Shown piece by piece: positions 24,446 through 34,900 of a stretch of 64,000 nt of DNA. Where the stretch lies: the NCBI RefSeq assembly GCF_013328815.1, contig NZ_JABUHN010000001.1:310001-374000 (forward strand), written 5' to 3'. Positions within the stretch are counted from its first letter, which is position 1. Every line of letters begins with the position of its first letter. A program made the position numbers and the translations under genes. This DNA comes from Tabrizicola fusiformis (GTDB taxonomy: Bacteria > Pseudomonadota > Alphaproteobacteria > Rhodobacterales > Rhodobacteraceae). The notes below the pieces were generated by a model that ran no database searches, was not told where the DNA came from, and saw only the letters and a list, made by a program, of their open reading frames with translations.

Positions 24446-25405
24446 ATGACGGAGATACCGGATCAGATCGACGCCGTGGTGATCGGCCGCAACGAGGGAG
24501 AGCGGCTCGTGGTCTGCCTGCGCGCGCTGCGGGGGCAGATGCGCCGGGTGGTCTATGTGGACAGCGGCTCGACCGACGGGTCGGTGGCGCAGGCACGCGC
24601 GCTGGGGGCCGAGGTGGTGGCGCTGGACATGACCCGGCCCTTCACCGCGGCGCGGGCGCGCAATGCCGGGCTGGAGGTGCTGGCCGCGGACCCGCCGGAA
24701 TTCGTGCAGCTTCTGGACGGCGATTGCGAGATGGTGCCGGGCTGGCCCGCTGCGGCGCTGGCGGCCTTTGCCGAACATCCCCGGGCGGTGGTGGTTTGCG
24801 GCCGGCGGCGGGAGCGGTTTCCGCAGGCTTCGGTCTGGAACGCTCTGGCGGACCGGGAATGGGATACGCCGGTCGGCCCGGCGCGGGCCTGTGGCGGCGA
24901 TGCGTTGATGCGCTATGCGGCGGTGCGGGCCGTGGGCGGCTATCGTGACGATCTGATTGCGGGAGAGGAGCCGGAACTGTGCCTGCGGCTGCGGCAGGCG
25001 GGGGGCGAGGTCTGGCGGATTGCAGCAGAGATGGTGCTGCATGACGCGGCGCTGACGCGGTTCGGCCAATGGTGGCGGCGCACGCGGCGGGCGGGCCATG
25101 CCTTTGCCGAGGGGGCCGCGCTGCATGGCGCCGGACCTGAACGGCATTGGGTGGCCGAGACGCGGCGCGCGCTGTTCTGGGGGGCAGGGCTGCCGGTTCT
25201 GGTGTTGCTGGCAGGGCTGATCCACCCGGCGGGCTGGCTTTTGGCATTGGTCTATCCGGCGCAGTTTGTGCGGCTGGCGCGGCGCGGCGGCGGGACTTGG
25301 GCCGTTTACAGCGTGCTGGGCAAATTTGCCGAAGCCCAGGGCGCGCTGGGTTACTGGGCCGACCGGCTGCGCGGGCGGCGGCGCGGGCTGATTGAATACA
25401 AATAG
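24446..25405 (+). CDS. Glycosyltransferase family 2
   Basis: A 319-residue GT-A enzyme. The N-terminus has DAVVIGRNEGERLVVCLRAL, then VVYVDSGSTDGSVAQA, and the metal-binding LLDGDCEMVPGW. Two hydrophobic segments near the C-terminus (about 240-275) suggest membrane attachment. It overlaps nothing but ends one base before the convergent WecG/TagA-type gene. Substrate unknown. Confidence 0.83.
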   Translation: MTEIPDQIDAVVIGRNEGERLVVCLRALRGQMRRVVYVDSGSTDGSVAQARALGAEVVALDMTRPFTAARARNAGLEVLAADPPEFVQLLDGDCEMVPGWPAAALAAFAEHPRAVVVCGRRRERFPQASVWNALADREWDTPVGPARACGGDALMRYAAVRAVGGYRDDLIAGEEPELCLRLRQAGGEVWRIAAEMVLHDAALTRFGQWWRRTRRAGHAFAEGAALHGAGPERHWVAETRRALFWGAGLPVLVLLAGLIHPAGWLLALVYPAQFVRLARRGGGTWAVYSVLGKFAEAQGALGYWADRLRGRRRGLIEYK

Positions 25406-26152
25406 TCAGCGTTGCCGCAGCGCCGCCAGCACCTGCCCCGGCAGGATGGCAGCGCAGGCGGCATAGCGCGGGATCAGGCGGCGCGGGCTGGACAGCGCCC
25501 GCCAGAGCCATTCCAGCGCAAGGCGGCGCACCCATTCCGGCGCCCGCACCTGCGTTCCCGCCAGAAAATCGAGCCCGGCGCCAATCGAGGCAAAGCCGAC
25601 CGCGGGGGCCAGGGCGCGGCCCCTTGCGGCAAAACTCTCTTGCTTGGGTGCGCCAAGGGCGATCAGGCACAGCCCGGCCTGACTGGCCGCCACCTCGGCC
25701 AGAAGTGCTGCCGCGGCGGGGCCTTCGGGATCAAAGCCCATCGGCGGCGCATGTCGCAGCACGATGTTCAGCCCGGGCACGTCGGCCATCAGCCGCGCCC
25801 CGGCGGCGGCAAGGGCGGCATCGGTCGCCCCCACCAGTGCCAGCCCGCGCCCCGCCGCCGCGCAATCGCGCACCAAGGGCAACACGAGGTCAGACCCCGG
25901 CAGCAGATCAACCGGCTTGTCCGCCAGCCGCGACAGCCAGACGATGGGATTGCCGTCGGCCACCACCATATCCTGCGCCGCATAGGCGCGGCGGAAAGCG
26001 GCGCTGCGCGACAGTTTCACCAGATGGTCAAGGTTGATCGTGGCCAGAGCAAAGCCCTGACCCGCAGCAAGACGGGCGCGCACCGCCGATTGCAGCGCGG
26101 CGCGGCTGGCATGGGTCACGGCAATTGTGGTCTCGCCAAAGCGGAACTGCAT
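25406..26152 (-). CDS. WecG/TagA/CpsF-family glycosyltransferase
   Basis: A 248-residue GT26 enzyme: INLDHLVKLSRSAAFRRAY, then MVVADGNPIVWLSRL (the conserved DG-P-W motif) and GLCLIALGAPKQESF. Members transfer ManNAc(A)- or Glc-type sugars to lipid-linked acceptors in the second step of repeat-unit assembly. The start at 26152 (MQFRFGETTIAV) is preferred to the in-frame ATG at 26188. Confidence 0.87.
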   Translation of the reverse strand: MQFRFGETTIAVTHASRAALQSAVRARLAAGQGFALATINLDHLVKLSRSAAFRRAYAAQDMVVADGNPIVWLSRLADKPVDLLPGSDLVLPLVRDCAAAGRGLALVGATDAALAAAGARLMADVPGLNIVLRHAPPMGFDPEGPAAAALLAEVAASQAGLCLIALGAPKQESFAARGRALAPAVGFASIGAGLDFLAGTQVRAPEWVRRLALEWLWRALSSPRRLIPRYAACAAILPGQVLAALRQR

Positions 26153-26300
26153 GGGCGCTCTCCGGGGTGAATGCTCTGGGGTTAGCACGGAACCCCCGCC
26201 CGGCCCAAGCGGCTGTTGCGCAACTGCGGCGACAGATTGTTTCGCGCCCGCAGCAAGGCCGCAGTTGTCACAGCGGCCTTGCTGCCGTAGCGGTAGGCGG

Positions 26301-27194
26301 ATGAAAGCCGCCGTCGCCCATCGTTCGTCGATCGACCTTGCCCGCTTTGTCGCGGCGTTCGGGGTGGTGGTCGCCCATGCCTATGCCTCGATCAATGATT
26401 GGGTGGGGCATCTGGCGCTGGGGCTGTTCCTGATCCTTACGGCCTTTCTGGCGGTGCAATCGGCGCAGCGCGCGGGCGGCAGCTATGCCTTTGTGCCACG
26501 GGCGCGGCGGCTGATCCTGCCCTGGCTGGTCTGGTCGGCTTTCTACCGGCTGGTCGATCTGGTGTTTTCGCACAATCCCGACCGTTTCGTGCCGTTGAGT
26601 GATCCATGGACACTGCTTTACGGGTCCACCATCCATCTGTGGTTCCTGCCCTTCGTGGCGCTGGCGATGGTGCTGGTCGCGCCTGCTGTGCGGCTGATCC
26701 GGGGGCCGGAGGCCATGGCGCTGGCCTGTGTCGGCGTCGCGGTTCTGTCGGTGCCGCTTCTGGTGCTGCATGTGCAGGGCTGGTTGCCGCTGCCGTTGCC
26801 GCAATGGGTGTTCGCGCTGCCGCTTTATGCGCTGGGGCTGCTTCTGGGCATTGCCCATCCGATGGGCAAGGCATGGATGCCGGCGCTGGCCGTGGCGGCG
26901 ATGACGGGCTTTGCGGTCTGGTATTCGGGCAGCATGCCCTGGGCCTGGACACTGATGGGGTCGCTTGTGGCGTTCGAGCTGTTCTGGCGCCTGCCGATCC
27001 GCGGGCGCATCCTGCCGCATCTGGGGCAGGTGGCCTTTGGCATCTATCTGCTGCATCCGTTCTTCATGCTGGTGGTCTACAAGTTCATGGGGGCCGGGGT
27101 GAACCTGTTCCTTGCCGCCGTCCTGTGCTTTGCCATGTCTTGGGCCGCGACGGCCCTGCTGCGGCGGCTGCCGCTGATGGCCCGTGTCCTGTGA
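26301..27194 (+). CDS. Membrane acyltransferase (OafA-like, acyltransferase 3 family)
   Basis: A 297-residue protein with about 8-10 membrane segments. The start SSIDLARFVAAFGVVVAHAY carries the acyltransferase-3 signature, including the catalytic-type His in VVAHAY; PWLVWSAFYRLVD is another family segment. It probably O-acetylates or succinylates the polysaccharide at the membrane. The start at 26301 was chosen because upstream codons are unlike protein; its ribosome-binding site is weak. Confidence 0.8.
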   Translation: MKAAVAHRSSIDLARFVAAFGVVVAHAYASINDWVGHLALGLFLILTAFLAVQSAQRAGGSYAFVPRARRLILPWLVWSAFYRLVDLVFSHNPDRFVPLSDPWTLLYGSTIHLWFLPFVALAMVLVAPAVRLIRGPEAMALACVGVAVLSVPLLVLHVQGWLPLPLPQWVFALPLYALGLLLGIAHPMGKAWMPALAVAAMTGFAVWYSGSMPWAWTLMGSLVAFELFWRLPIRGRILPHLGQVAFGIYLLHPFFMLVVYKFMGAGVNLFLAAVLCFAMSWAATALLRRLPLMARVL

Positions 27195-27269
27195 GATGTC
27201 CTGTGACCGGGTGACCGGCTGACGGGGCCGTGCTAGAACGGCCTGACCTGCCGCGAGGAAATTCCGCCC

Positions 27270-28682
27270 GTGCCAAATGCCCTTGCCTATCTTATGCTTG
27301 CGATCTGGCCGGTTGTCACATGGCAGCTTTACCGCAAGCTGCCGCCGGGGCAGGCGCTGATCTGGGCCATCCTTGCGGGGTATCTGGTGCTGCCGCCGGT
27401 GGCGCGATTTGACCTGCCGGCGGTTCCCGACATGGACAAATATTCGATCCCCAGCCTGATGTCGGCGGTCTGCGTGGTGCTGGTGGTGCATCGGCGGCTG
27501 GAGTTTCTGCCGCAGAACTGGCTGGGGCGGCTTTTGATGGCGGCTTATGTTCTGGGCCCGTTCGGCACGGTGCTGACCAATACCGACCCGATCCTGTTCA
27601 AAGAGGGGCAGATCGACGGGATGAAGCTGTATGACAGCTTCTCGGCGGTGGCGAACCAGATGATCTGGCTGATGCCGATGTTCCTTGGCCGCCAGTTTCT
27701 GGGCAGCCCCGAAGGGATGCAGGCGCTGGCGCGGGCGCTGGTGCTGGGTGGACTGGCCTATGCGGTGCCGATGCTGGTGGAGGTGCAGGTCTCACCTCAG
27801 TTGAACATCTGGATTTACGGGTTCTTCCAGCACGACTTCTTCCAGACCATCCGCTATGGCGGCTATCGCCCGGTGGTTTTCCTGCCGCATGGGCTGTGGG
27901 TGGCCTTCTTCACGCTGATGTGCCTGATGTCGTCGGTGATCCTGTTTCGTGCGGCCCGGGCCGAGGCGCGGCCCAAGGCGCTGATCATCGTCGGCTTTCT
28001 GGGGCTGATGCTTTTGGTGTGCAAAAGCGCCGGGGTGCTTGCCTATGCGCTGTTCTTCGTGCCCTTGCTGCTGGTCGCGGGGGCGCGGGTGCAGATCATT
28101 GTGGCGGCTTTGGTGGCGGGGATCGTGGTGGTCTATCCGCTGTTGCGCGGGCTGCATGTGGTGCCGCTGGACCAGATCGTCGATGTCGCCACCTCGATCT
28201 CGCCCGAGCGGGGGCAGTCGCTGTTCTTCCGTATCGACAATGAAGAGATCCTGCTGGCCCGGGCCGAACAGCGGCCGGTGTTCGGCTGGGGCGGGTTCAA
28301 CCGCAACTTCACCCATGATCCGGTCACGGGTGAAACGCTGAACATCGCCGACGGGGCATGGATCATCCTGCTGGGGATTTACGGCTGGATCGGTTATCTG
28401 GCCGATTTCGGGCTGACGGCGTTGCCGCTCTGGCTCTTGGGGCGCGAGGCGCTGATCGGGCGCAAGGCCGACCTGTCACCGCTGACGGCGGGGATGGCGC
28501 TGATCCTTGCGGCTTCGATGCTGGATTTCCTGCCCAATGCAACGCAGGTGCCGCTGACCTGGCTGCTGGTCGGTGCGCTTTTGGGTGAGGCCGAGCGGCT
28601 GCGCGCCCTGCGCAAGGCCCGCGGGGTTGAACAGTGGCGGGCGGGGCTGCATGGCGGGCGGATCAGCAAGACAGTGATCTGA
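27270..28682 (+). CDS. O-antigen ligase/polymerase-like membrane protein (Wzy candidate)
   Basis: A 470-residue integral membrane protein with about 11 hydrophobic segments and one larger periplasmic loop (about 310-370, TSISPERGQSLFFRIDNEEILL, then AEQRPVFGWGGFNRNF). The loop ending in GWG is typical of the O-antigen ligase/polymerase (Wzy_C-like) family. It would polymerise the repeat unit. GTG start with GAGGAA upstream. No other polymerase candidate is in the locus, which supports the role. Confidence 0.65.
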   Translation: MPNALAYLMLAIWPVVTWQLYRKLPPGQALIWAILAGYLVLPPVARFDLPAVPDMDKYSIPSLMSAVCVVLVVHRRLEFLPQNWLGRLLMAAYVLGPFGTVLTNTDPILFKEGQIDGMKLYDSFSAVANQMIWLMPMFLGRQFLGSPEGMQALARALVLGGLAYAVPMLVEVQVSPQLNIWIYGFFQHDFFQTIRYGGYRPVVFLPHGLWVAFFTLMCLMSSVILFRAARAEARPKALIIVGFLGLMLLVCKSAGVLAYALFFVPLLLVAGARVQIIVAALVAGIVVVYPLLRGLHVVPLDQIVDVATSISPERGQSLFFRIDNEEILLARAEQRPVFGWGGFNRNFTHDPVTGETLNIADGAWIILLGIYGWIGYLADFGLTALPLWLLGREALIGRKADLSPLTAGMALILAASMLDFLPNATQVPLTWLLVGALLGEAERLRALRKARGVEQWRAGLHGGRISKTVI

Positions 28683-28931
28683 GCCCTGCCGATTGTTGCG
28701 CCAAACCGCCAAGTCGCGCAGGTTTTCCCGGCAGAACGGCAGCCTGTGCGAACGGGGCTGCCGCAATCGCCGGGGAAAGGCGGCGAAATTGTGGCATTCA
28801 TCAGGCATTGTCCCCTGAAGTCGCACTATCCACCCGTCGCCGGGCGGCGGGTAGGTTTGCCGGTGAAAATGCGTTAAATTGAAGGGGATTGCGTCCCCTC
28901 TGTCAGAGTCGGGGCCTAGGGGATATGTGGC
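28683..28931 (+). promoter_or_regulatory. Leader and promoter region of the PKS-NRPS cluster
   Basis: A 249-bp gap upstream of the polyketide synthase gene. The right half is AT-richer around GCGTTAAATTGAAG (28871-28884). A small hairpin AGGGGA-N5-TCCCCT (28883-28899) would lie in the leader. AGGGGAT before the ATG can serve as ribosome-binding site. No known riboswitch recognised. Confidence 0.4.
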
Positions 28932-31900
28932 ATGACTGGTTCTGTTGAGTTCTCGACCATTGGCGACACCGATATTGCGGTGGTGGGCATGGCGGCGCAT
29001 CTGCCCGGTGCGCCGGACATCGGGAGCTATTGGCAGAACCTTTCGGCGGGGGTGGAATCGATCCGCCACCTGACCGAGGCAGAGCTGCTGGCGGCAGGGG
29101 AAAGCCCGGCGCGGCTGCGCAAGCCCAATTATGTGCCCGCCGCTGCCGTGCTGGACGGTTTCGAGACCTTCGATGCCGAGTTCTTTGGCTTTTCCCCTAA
29201 AGAGGCGGCCATCCTTGACCCGCAGCATCGCCAGTTCCTTGAGGTGGCGTGGGAGGCGCTGGAGAATGCCGGCCACCCGCCCGAAGGCTTTCCGGGGGCC
29301 ATCGGCGTCTATGCCGGCTGCGGCATGGGCAGCTATTTCTACTTCAACCTCTGCTCCAACCGCGATCTGGTGGATCAGACGGGGATGTTCCTGCTTCGCC
29401 ATACCGGCAATGACAAGGATTTCCTGTCCACCCGGGTCAGCCATATCTTTGACCTCAAGGGCCCGTCGATCAACGTGCAGACGGCTTGCTCCACCTCGCT
29501 TGTCGCGGTGCATTTCGCCGCTCAGGCGCTGTTGAACGGCGAATGCGACATGGCGCTGGCGGGTGGGGTGACCATCGAATTGCCCCATGCCCGGGGCTAT
29601 CTGTTCACCGAGGGCGAAATCCTGTCGCCCGACGGTCATTGCCATGCCTTTGATCACCGCGCCGAAGGCACGGTCTTTGGCTCGGGCGCGGGCTGTGTCG
29701 TGCTGCGGCGGGCCAAGGATGCGATCCGCGACGGCGACCATATCTGGGCGATCATCAAAGGTTCGGCCATCAACAACGACGGGGCGGCCAAGGCGGGCTA
29801 TCTCGCGCCGTCGGTTGACGGGCAGGCGCGCTGCATCGCAGAGGCACAGGCCGTGGCGGCGGTGGATGCCGCCAGCGTCAGCTATGTCGAATGCCACGGC
29901 ACCGGCACCTATCTGGGCGACCCGATCGAGGTGGCGGCGCTGACGCAGGCGTTCCGTGAAGGCACCGATGCGGTGGGCACCTGCCGGATCGGTTCGGTCA
30001 AGACCAACATCGGCCATCTGGATACCGCGGCGGGGGTGGCCAGCCTGATCAAGGTGGCGCTGTCGCTGCATCATCGGCAATTGCCGCCCAGCCTGGGCTA
30101 TGAGGCGCCGAATCCGGCGATTGATTTTGAAACCAGCCCGTTCCGGGTGAATGACCGGCTGACCGACTGGCAGGCGCCGGTGTTGCGGGCGGGGGTCAAT
30201 TCGTTGGGCGTCGGCGGCACCAATGCGCATGTGGTGCTGGAAGAGGCGCCGGTGCGCGCGGCTTCCGAAGACAGCATCTGGCCCTTCCAGCCGCTGGTGA
30301 TCTCGGCCCGCTCGAAGGCGGCGCTGGACGGGCAGGCGGCGCGGCTGGCCGTCCATCTGCGGGCGCATCCCGAGCAGAAGCTGGCCGATGTGGCCTATAC
30401 GCTGAAAGAGGGGCGCCGGGCGTTCGAGAAGCGCCGGGTCATCGTGGCCGAAAGCCATGAAGAGGCGGCGCGGCTCTTGGAGGGCGGCGACACGCGCCGG
30501 GTGTTCAACCATGACCGGCTGGACGCGCCCGAGGTGGTCTTCATGTTCCCCGGCGGCGGCGCGCAATATGCGGGCATGGCGCGCGATCTGTATGAGACCG
30601 AGCCGGTCTTTGCCGACTGGATGGACAAAGGCCTGTCGGTGCTGCAACCGAAGCTGGATTATGACATCCGCGCGCTTTGGCTGCCAAAAGCTGGCGACGA
30701 GGCGGCGGCGAATGCCGCGCTGAAACGGCCTTCCGTGCAACTGCCGCTGATCATGATCACCGAATATGCGCTGGCCAAGCTTTATGAAAGCTGGGGGGTG
30801 GTGCCTTCGGCGCTGATCGGCCATTCGATGGGTGAAAACACCGCCGCGGCCCTTGCCGGAGTGATGAGCTTTGAGGATTGCATCGGGCTGGTCCTGTTGC
30901 GCGGGCAGCTCTTTGACACGATTGCACCGGGCGGAATGCTGTCGGTGCCCATGGCCGAGGCCGACCTGCGGCCGCGCCTGACGGGCGATCTGGACATGGC
31001 TTCGGTCAACGCGCCGGGGTTGTGCGTGGTCTCCGGCCCGGACGCCGCGTTGAAAACGCTGGCGGAAACGCTTCTGGCCGATGGGGTTGAAACCCAACGC
31101 ATTGCCATCGACATCGCGGCGCACAGCCGGATGCTGGAACCGATCCTTGGCCGCTTTGGCGATTATCTGCGCCGCATCCGGCTGAACGCGCCGCGTCTGC
31201 CGATCATCTCGAACCGCAGCGGGGGGGCCCTGACGGCGGCAGAGGCGATGGACCCGGAATACTGGGTGCAGCACCTGCGCAACACGGTGGATTTCCAGCG
31301 TGGCATGGCGGCGCTGATGGATGAACCGCGCGTGTTCATGGAGATGGGGCCGGGGCGGGCGCTGTCCTCGCTGGCGCAGGCCAATGGGGTGCCTGCGGCG
31401 CAGGTGGTGCAGGCGCTGCGTCACCCCGAACAGGCGATGGCCGATGATGCCTGGCATATCGGCACCATTGCGCGGCTTTGGGCCTGTGGCGTGGCGGTGG
31501 ACTGGGAGCCGATCTGGGCCGGGGCGCGGCGCAACCGCGTGCCGCTGCCGACCTACGCCTTCCAGCGCAAACCCTATTTCATCGCTCCCGGTCAGGCGGC
31601 TGCCGAAGAGGCGGCCCCGGTCACCCGGATTGAAGATATGGCCAACTGGGGCTGGAAGCCGCACTGGCGCCCCGAGTCTGCCGGTTTCGACATTGCCGAA
31701 CTGGATGAGGCGGCGGCGCAAAGCTGGCTCGTCTTCCTTGACGATTGCGGCCTTGGTGCCGCGACCGTCAAACGGTTGCGGGCGGCGGGCCATAGCGTGC
31801 AGACCGTGCGCGCGGGCGATGCCTTTGGCCGCGATGGGGACGGCTATGTTCTGGCGCCCGAGCGGGGCCGCGAAGGCTATGACCAGTTGGTTGCCGATCT

Positions 31901-34900
31901 GGTGCGCCACGGCCATGCGCCCAACCGCATCGCGCATTTCTGGCTGGTGACGCGGGGGGAAACCCACCGCCCCGGTTCCAGCTTCTTGCACCGCAATCTT
32001 GAGCAGGGCTTTTACGCGCTGATGTTCCTCGCACAGGCGCTGGCCGAGGAAAACCTGCCGCGCCCCATCCACATCGGCGTCTTCACCACCGGCGCCGCGC
32101 AATTGCGGGGCGAGGGGCTGGCCCATCCCGAAAAGGCAACCCTTCTGGGGCCGGCCCGGGTGATTGGCCGCGAATTGCCGGGGGTGACGGTTTCGGCGCT
32201 GGACCTGACGCTGCCCGCGTTGCCGCGCCGGGGGCAGGCCGATCTGGCGGAACTGACCGACCGTGTTCTGGAAGAGCTGCTGCAAGAGCCGCGCCCGGCG
32301 CTGGCCGCGCTGCGTGGTGCGCGCCGCTATGTGCAGGAGTTGCGGCCCGCGCCGCTGCCCGAAGGCGATTTCACCCTGCCGCAGGGCGCGCATGTGCTGA
32401 TCACCGGCGGCTTTGGCGGCATCGGCCTGACGGTGGCCGAAGATCTGATCCGCCGTTTCGGCGCGCAGATCACCCTGATCGCCCGGCGCGGGTTGCCGGA
32501 GCGGTCGCTCTGGCCGCGCTGGCTGGTGGCGCATGATCCTGCCGATCCGATCAGCCGCCGCATTCTGGCGCTGCAACGGCTTGAGGCGATTGGCGGTCAG
32601 GTTCTGGTCGCGCCCGCCGATGTCTGCAATCTTGAGGATATGCGCGGCGCTGTCGCGCTGGGCGAGGCGCGGTTCGGCAAGGTTCATGCGGTGATCCACG
32701 CGGCGGGCGTGGTCAACGATGGCCCGCTGATGACCAAGACCCCGGCGCAGGTCGAAGAGGTTTTCGCGCCGAAACTGCATGGCACCTTGGTTCTGGACCG
32801 GCTGTTCCCGGATGGCTCTGTGGCGCTGATGGTGTTGTTCTCCTCGACCTCGACCGTGACCGGGCCTGCGGGGCAGGTCGATTATGTGGCGGCGAATGAA
32901 TTCCTGAACGCTTATTCGAAATCGCGCGCCGGGGGGGCAACGCGGGTTGTCGCGCTGAACTGGGGCATCTGGACCGGGGTCGGCATGGCGGCCGAGGCGC
33001 TGGCCGACCGCACCGGAGAGCGGCCGGTTCCGCCGCGGGTGCCGCTGGCGGCGCCGATGCTGGACGAGGCGAGTTTCGATGCCGCTGGCAACCGGATGTT
33101 CACCGCGACCTATGCCATGGACCGCTGGGTGCTGGACGGCCACCGCACCAAAGCGGGGCAGGCGCTGATCCCCGGCACGGGCTATCTGGAGATTGCCGCC
33201 GAGGCGCTGCGCGCCAATGGTGAGGTGGGACCGTTTGAAATCAATGACCTGACCTTCTTCCGCCCGCTGGATGTGGCCGAAGGCGAGGCCCGCCCGATCC
33301 GCGCCACCCTGACCCGCAGCGATGAAGGGTATGGGTTCGAACTCCGCTCTGGTCTGATGCATCAGGGGCGGCTGGGCTGGGTTCTGCACGCGACAGCCGC
33401 GCTGCGCATCTTGGCCGAGGCGCCGCGGCGGATTGATCCGGGTGCCATCGCTGCCCGTCTGCCTGCGCCGGAGTTTGGCGAAGGGTTGGTCAGCCCACAA
33501 GAGCATCACCTTGCCTTCGGTCCGCGCTGGCGCGTGTTGCGCTCGCGCAGCGTCGCGGAGGGGGAGGGGCTGGCGCGGCTGGTGCTGCCCTTGCCCTTCC
33601 GGGCCGAGCCCGAGCAGGGCTGGCTCTTGCATCCCGCACTGATGGATCTGGCGACGGGCTGGGCGATGGAACTGATCGCGGGCTATGCGCCCGATCACCT
33701 CTGGGTGCCGGTGGGCTATGACAGCATCCGTGTGCTGCGCCCGCTGCCGGCCGATATCGTCAGCCATGTGCGCAACGCCGCCGACAACCGGGCAAGCCGC
33801 GCAACGGCGCGCTTCGATGTGACCCTTGCCACGCCTGAGGGTGAGGTTTGCGTGGAGATTGAGGGATTTACCATCCGGCGGCTTGAAGGTGGGCTGGCTT
33901 TCCCGCGCCCCGAAGCGCGCGAGATGCAGTTTGACGGCGGCGGCGCTGCCCGTCCGCTTTCGCCCGCGGAAGAGCGGCTGATGGCGGCCTTTGCCCAAGG
34001 CATCCGCCCCGAAGAGGGGGCTGCCGCCTTTGCCCGCGCCGTGGCTGCCGGGCAAAGCCAGATCATCGTTTCCTCGCTGGACCTGCCCGCGCTGATCCGC
34101 CAGACCGCCGAGGCAGAGGCCACCCGCAGCGAGGGCCAGAGCTTTGAACGCCCCGATCTGGACACCGCCTATGTCGAACCGCGCAATGATATCGAGCGGA
34201 CGCTGGTCGGCTTCTGGCAAGAGCTGCTGGGCGTTGGCCGCGTGGGGGTAGAGGACAGTTTCTTTGACCTTGGCGGCCATAGCCTGATTGCGGTGCGGCT
34301 GTTCGCGATGGTCAAGAAGACCTTCCGCGTCGATTTCCCGATTTCGGTGCTGTTCGAGGCGCCGACGATTGCCGCCTGTGCCCGGCTGATCGCCGACGAG
34401 GTGGGCGAGGCGGATGCGCCAACGGCACAGGCCGCGGCCCCGCGCCGCCGCTTTACCCATCTGGTGCCGATGCATGAGGGCGAGGGCGGGCAGAAATCGC
34501 CGTTCTTCCTTGTGGCGGGGATGTTCGGCAACGTGTTGAACCTGCGGCATCTGGCGCAGCTTCTGGGCGCCGACCGGCCCTTCTACGGATTGCAGGCCAA
34601 GGGGCTGTTGGGCGAGGATACGCCGCATGACAGCATCCCCGAAGCCGCCGCCGCCTATATCGCCGAGTTGCGGCAGGTGCGGCCGCAGGGGCCTTACCTT
34701 TTGGGCGGCTTCTCGGGCGGCGGGCTGACGGCATGGGAAATGGCGCGGCAGTTGGAGGCGGCGGGGGAAACCGTGTCGCTCTTGGTGCTGCTGGATACGC
34801 CGCTGCCGATGCGACCGGCGATCAGCCGTGCCGACAAGGCGCTGATCAAGCTGGCCGAACTGCGCGCCAAGGGGCCGGTTTATCTGGCCGAATGGGCGCG

